Source: Liolophura sinensis
Lineage: Eukaryota > Mollusca > Polyplacophora > Chitonida > Chitonidae
Direction of reading: 5' to 3'
Length of the DNA: 64,000 nt
Assembly: GCF_032854445.1 (NCBI RefSeq)
Contig: NC_088301.1
Coordinates: 13,328,281 to 13,392,280 of the forward strand
Part shown: piece by piece, positions 54,001-60,000 of the stretch
Position numbering within the stretch: position 1 is the stretch's first letter
Layout: each line of letters starts with the position of its first letter
Notes under the pieces: generated by a model
Seen by the model: only the letters and a program-made list of their open reading frames with translations
Database searches by the model: none
What the model was told of the DNA's origin: nothing
Position numbers and translations under genes: made by a program

Positions 54001-57000
54001 ACTGGCCTTGTCTTCCATCTTCTGAAATATTACTGGTGTTGAGTAATGTACTGTTCCAACTTCTGTTTCACTTTTCCGTTACAATGCATTTTTTAATGCT
54101 TTGCTACTGCCCAAAAATAACAGATAAAGTTTCTTTGACTACTTTAATTGAAACCCTATTACTTACCCAAATCTTCTAACACAGCGAGCTAAATGTCTGT
54201 TTGCACTACAACAAACTAGCTCTAGGTTTGAATTGTTACGCTAAACCTAATGAATGAAGAGTACTAGGATTTTCCAGTAACCGCTCTTGATTAATGAAAT
54301 AAATAGGTCTTGTTAACATTACTTTTACTGCCAGGTGTCTTACCTCCAAATACCAAAGCCCTAATTCCTATTTCTCATTTCCATTAATGTGCATTACTTG
54401 AATTTTTACAAATCTTTTACATGCCTTAAGCTATAAAATGTATATTCCATATTGTTTGCATAAGAATAGCTCCACTACTTTCAGTTCATGTAATTATTTT
54501 ATTGCTACCTGATGTGAGTAAACTTATCAAGTGCATAGTTAGCTGTCTTCTTTCTGGATGTACTTAATTGCTGGCAGTTCACTTATCTCAATCTCAAGAT
54601 CAGTTTTATTTAAGATATATTTCATGTCATATTTTGTAGCCCTTCTTTTATTTTCTCCCAAGTTTTTCTTCGTTTTGTGGCGTGTTTTATTTTATTTTTT
54701 TTTTCCATTCCTTTTCTTCTTTTGTACATTTTAATGTTGTTTAAATTTGTAAGTTGAAAGCTCCTTTGTACTGACATCAATGTGCTTCTCCAGCTAGTGA
54801 AAAGGGAACCACCACTGCAAGGCTCTGAAAATGGAACAAGGGAGCTAACTCATCACAGACAAACGCTGGTGAGACTATTGGGAGGACACACACAATGTGC
54901 AGCCTAAGATCTACAGTGTACTGGAAATTTCTAGACAAAGTTATCTCCTCTTACCTCTAGCAAACTGCCAGTTAACTACTCTTAGATAATCAGTAGTTTT
55001 GGTAATTATGACTTCTCAATCAATCCTTTTAGTCCAGGAAAAAGGCATCAGTCATTTTAAAAAATAAAATTTGTTCGCAAAATTAAAGAATTATAAAAAA
55101 GTAGTTAATAGCTACTTAATGCTTTGGAGTTTTTGCAAAATCCAATGTTTAGTTGAATATTTACTGAAATTTCAAGGTTCATTTAATAAAGTTGAAGCTT
55201 AGATTTACTGTTTCAAATTTTAACTATTGTTTTCCGAGGCTGACTTTAACGGACAGTCTTCTGGATGGTAAGGTAAGATAAAGTCATTAAGATCTTCCTG
55301 TATCTGATCTGGGTGCACATGACCTTATGACACATTTAGCAAAATTATCTTGATGAAGACAGTCAGTAAAAAATGTCCTCCCAAAAATCCTGTGGTCTTG
55401 AAACCATGACTGCTTGTTAGACAGGAATGAGGGGAAGAAAAATACCAAAAGAAAAAAGCTGAATTGTGAATATACCTCTGGACATCACTCTTTTTTTATG
55501 TTGTCACTAAGTTCTCTTCATATTGCTAATTTGGCTTGATGTGTGTTATATTTTTTCCACAGTCAACTTAATGTTATCTCTTTCTCAAGACCATGATAAT
55601 AATTAAATTTTAATGGTGTGCACACAAGCACTCTGTAAGCATGGACCAGGTCATGTTGCTCTATTATCAGGGAAACAGAACATAGAATGTTTTCGTGTAC
55701 ACTACACTTAAATGTACATGTACCAAGTCCCTGATATGTGGGTGAAAAAGCGAGAGAAAAGTTACACGTTATTTCTCTACAGGAGTCCACATATAAAACA
55801 TGATGCGTGGGAATGTTATGATTGATCCCATATTTGTGTTATGTAAGATACATTCAGTATTATGAAAGAAGTTATGCAAGAAATTAAACATAGTGCTATC
55901 CTGCTAATTTTACACTTAGTAGAAATATAGAATACAAGTATGGAAACTGTTCACAGTGCTTGGAAAAGGCTTAAAAAACTAAGTACTGTAATTCTTCATC
56001 CTTGTCCTACATGTATGTTTGAAAGGTGTTTATTCAAGCATATTCTGAAAGCATTATTCTGTGTAGACTGATAAAATTATACTTTTTGCGAAGCCCTGAA
56101 GCTGGCCAACCCAATCAATATAGTTTTGCTTCCAAAGTCAAAGTATAAATGTACATAATTAGCACTTAAAGTTGCTCTTTCATATCCAAAATGGTGAGTA
56201 ATTAGGGCACATAAGTATTTTAATAAAACATTTCTGTCAGACTTTGTCAGAAATGCCGGTGTCTAGCTTTATGCAGCCTCTGGAAGCCTTGCCTCTAAAT
56301 GGTGGTCGACATGGCTTAAGAGTTGTACCTTTGTCTAAGTATACGTACTGATGTATTTTTGTCAAGACCTTAAGACCGGACATAACATAACTCGTGAATG
56401 TTACAGTACCTTAAAGTCTTGTAAGGTGTCCAAAAGCTCCATAGCTTCACTCTGTCCTGAATGTATCACCAAACCTGGTTTTTCCATCTCTGAAAGAAAC
56501 TAGAGCTTTTTAGATGAATAGAGACCCCATTATGCATGTGTTTATAAAAGTGTTATGCCAGTTGAAAGATGCCATTTTAGCCTAACTTGACGGAAGGATA
56601 TATTTACTAAACAGCTAAGAAAAAGTATTGTGACTATATTCGCATCAAATTTTGCCTTTGTGTTTACATTTTTCATGTAAATGAATGTCACTGGTGAGAC
56701 ACATGTGATTTGAACTCCAGGTGTTTGATAACCATGAAGGCAGACAAAGTGTCCATGGATTACTTTCGAACCTTCCTAGTATACAAGGGTAAATCAGTGA
56801 AAACATCTGGTGGCGCAAATGTGCCTTAAATACAGGGTAGCCTATCCTCATTCATTCATTGACTCTATAGTGGTATACTCAGAAAGTATACTCTGTACTT
56901 CTGATATTTCAATGAATATGTCCTGTATACTCAGAAAGTATCCTATGTACTTCGGATATTCTGGTGATTCTGTCCTGTATACTCAGTACGGATCCTTTAT

Positions 57001-60000
57001 TCTGAGTAAAGATTCTGTATGCCCATTAAAATCTTCTTTTAAAGTCCTCCCTTAATTGACCCTTGACGTTGAAACTTGTCTAAGTTGAACAGGTGGGATT
57101 GAACAGGCTTCATATGAATATAATGAAGATGTGCAATAATTCAAAAAACAGCACTTTTGGGGGGGGGGGGGGGGGGGGATTTTTCCCACATAGGATTCCA
57201 GTTTCCTTCCATAATAGAATAATCTGAAATGTCACGCCTTGTTTTGAGGAACAAAAATTATTTCTGTGCATCGTCATGCTATCAACAGAAATGACCAGGA
57301 CCGCTTAGCTTTTTTCAAAATTTGATCTGAATAAGACAAATCGCCTGAAGCAGCCAGATGAATGGCCTATAGAGATCAGATCTTGATTTGATCAGGTCCT
57401 CTAAGGTTTTAGCATCAAGTTAAAAGCAGCTGTTCCGTTTCACATGCAGTTGTCTTCCTTTGAAGACACATCATATGCACCAACTACAGAATGGTTTAAC
57501 AGAGTAGTGAAAGAGCATAGGTAACTTCTGATATCTGTCTGTCAGTATTGAAACAACCGGTTTAAAATATCTAGTATGAAACCATTAAAAATGACTTTTG
57601 ATCCCCACTCATAATGTTGCACAGACAAGGTAGTTGCAAATAAAAGTCCTTGAAATTCCTGGATTAATATCGTTAGCCAGATTTGATCATCTGATATTAA
57701 TACATGTATAACAAAGTTGTAAGTCAGAATTGATCATCTGATTTTAATTCATGTACAACTAAGTTGTAAGCCAGATTTGATCATCTGATATTAATACATG
57801 TACAACAAAGTTGTAAGCCAGATTTGATCATCCATGAGGTCTTTATAATTAATTATAATATACCAGCTGTGTTTGTGTCACAAAATAGATTTTAAAGCCT
57901 GCTTTCTGCTTGTATGAGGAGGAGATGGCAGAAGGTACAGGAAGGCTGATTAATTTCTGATATCTGTTTTGTAAACTTTGATTTTACTGGATACCGTATC
58001 TCAGTGAAGTTACATGCATCACAAACTCGCAATGGTGTTTATATACATTTATTGGGTATGTTTGTCACCTGTTGATGTAGATGGAAAATATTTCCTACAA
58101 TGAAATGGTGAACTGGTCATTTCATACAGTTAGGTTTGGTTTGGAAAACTCATAGGAATTTAGCTTAATTCTTCAAATAGTTTAAACTTCAGGTAATGTG
58201 TTTACTCAGTGTACCTTACCAACACCACCTGCACGTTTCAGTTAATAAAACTGGTGTCAATCTGAGTATGTACTTTAACGTGTGTTGGATGTTACTCTTC
58301 CTCCCCCCCACAAATGTCCTTCATTGTGTAAATGAAGTGGTGTATATCTCTTCTCGTTTGTCCGCCTTATTTATCAGTTTGTGTCATGGAGACTTTTTTC
58401 GCCTGTTTTTGTTCGTGGAGATTTTTTTTTGTTTACCTTGTTTAGCTTTATTTGCCTTTGTATATGCTCTTGAGTTTGGTGGAAGAAGGCTCACAATTTC
58501 ATACTAAGATATATCCCACAATGCATCCTCATTCCCCTTCACAGCCATCTCAGCCGTCCCCTCACTCACAGCCACCTCACAACCCCATGATGCCACAGAA
58601 CCAAGTGAGTATGGTTTTCTATTGGTCCGGGGGCCGGAGTCCTCCCTCGCCCTGTGTGGACATTGCACTGGCGTGTTGTTGTAGACCCTACACCTGTTAC
58701 CTGTACTAGCAATAATCACTGTCCAACTCTAATCTCAGCTATCTGAAGCTTCTCTCTGAATCAGTCCGTCTGACCACATAGGTGACAATACATGGAAAAC
58801 TCATTCGTCTGATTCTAGAGGAAGCTTTGAAAAGGGCTACACTTGCTTTTACTCTTTTGTGGCCTAGTTGTATTGTTCTGTATTTTTGGGGGGCTTGTTA
58901 TTGTTACTTTTTTTTTTTTTCTTTTTTTTGGTGTTCACTGAATTTTATTTTTGTCAAATTGTTTTTCTTAAGTTCATAACCCTTAAATGTTTGGATCCCT
59001 TTTTTTCTTTCTTGTTTTCTGCAAATGAATTAACCTGTGCTGTTTCATCTTAATATGATCGAGTTGGTATTTTCATAATGATAGTTATACAGATATTATA
59101 TAATGATATAGTTCTACATTAGTAGAAAAAGTAACATAAATGCAATTTTGTGGTACGGTAATGTTTACTGATGGTTTTACTTTTAGTTGAAATACAAATG
59201 CACTACTTCAAGAATAGTTTAAAATAAAAAATATAGAGCCTACTTGCTGATATAAATACTGTATGATTTTGTGGGTTTTGGATTAGTAGTTAATGCTTTT
59301 CTGTCTAATAATTTGTGTACATGTAGGTGTTTAGTGGTGTGTAACTCGGTGTTGTTGGTAAGGGTTCTTAATCCGTGTCTTATGATGGTTAGAGTCTAAC
59401 CGTAGATCTAGTTTATGTTTGGTGTTGTCTAACAGTTGGAAGAAGGAGTTCAGAGGTTTGAATCCGACAATGGGAATTAACTTCGCCAGTTCGTTCCATG
59501 AAACCAGTCACTAGGTGCTTGAAGGCTGTTTTGTTGTTATAAGCATGCTGAAGAAAATGCTCACAGTAAATATGATGGTGAGCATTGGTGTCTTTAAAAC
59601 GACCATGACGTTTTTGGTCCGCATACTTTTGTCCGTGAAAAAGTAAGCCCCATACATCTAGTAGTGATATAATACAGATTGCAGTAAAGTTCTGAAATTC
59701 AGTTAAACATTTGCAGGGGGGTGGGGGGCACTTTAACTTTTCTCATAAGCAGCCCCTTACACCCCACCACACCAAGCTTTTGAACTGGATCCACTGCCCT
59801 TATTTGGGATTCTTACACTTTATCATTGGGAATTCCCTTAAGTACAGAAGAATTTCTCATTGACCGTGGATTGATGTGATCTGTTAAACAGTTAATGTGG
59901 TACATGTAATGAAACTTTGAGCCGCACCAGATATATGTGTAAACGCTTTCCTACTTAACGGACATAATTCCTGAAATAGTGGGATTTCATAAAGAAAGTT

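Larger units (their letters stand above)
53438..58544. other. SSBP intron 5
   Basis: A 5.1-kb intron. It contains a candidate 75-nt exon (54794-54868), a MITE (55983-56210), tandem arrays (56873-57010, 57671-57832) and a polyG run (57160-57177). Confidence 0.7.
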
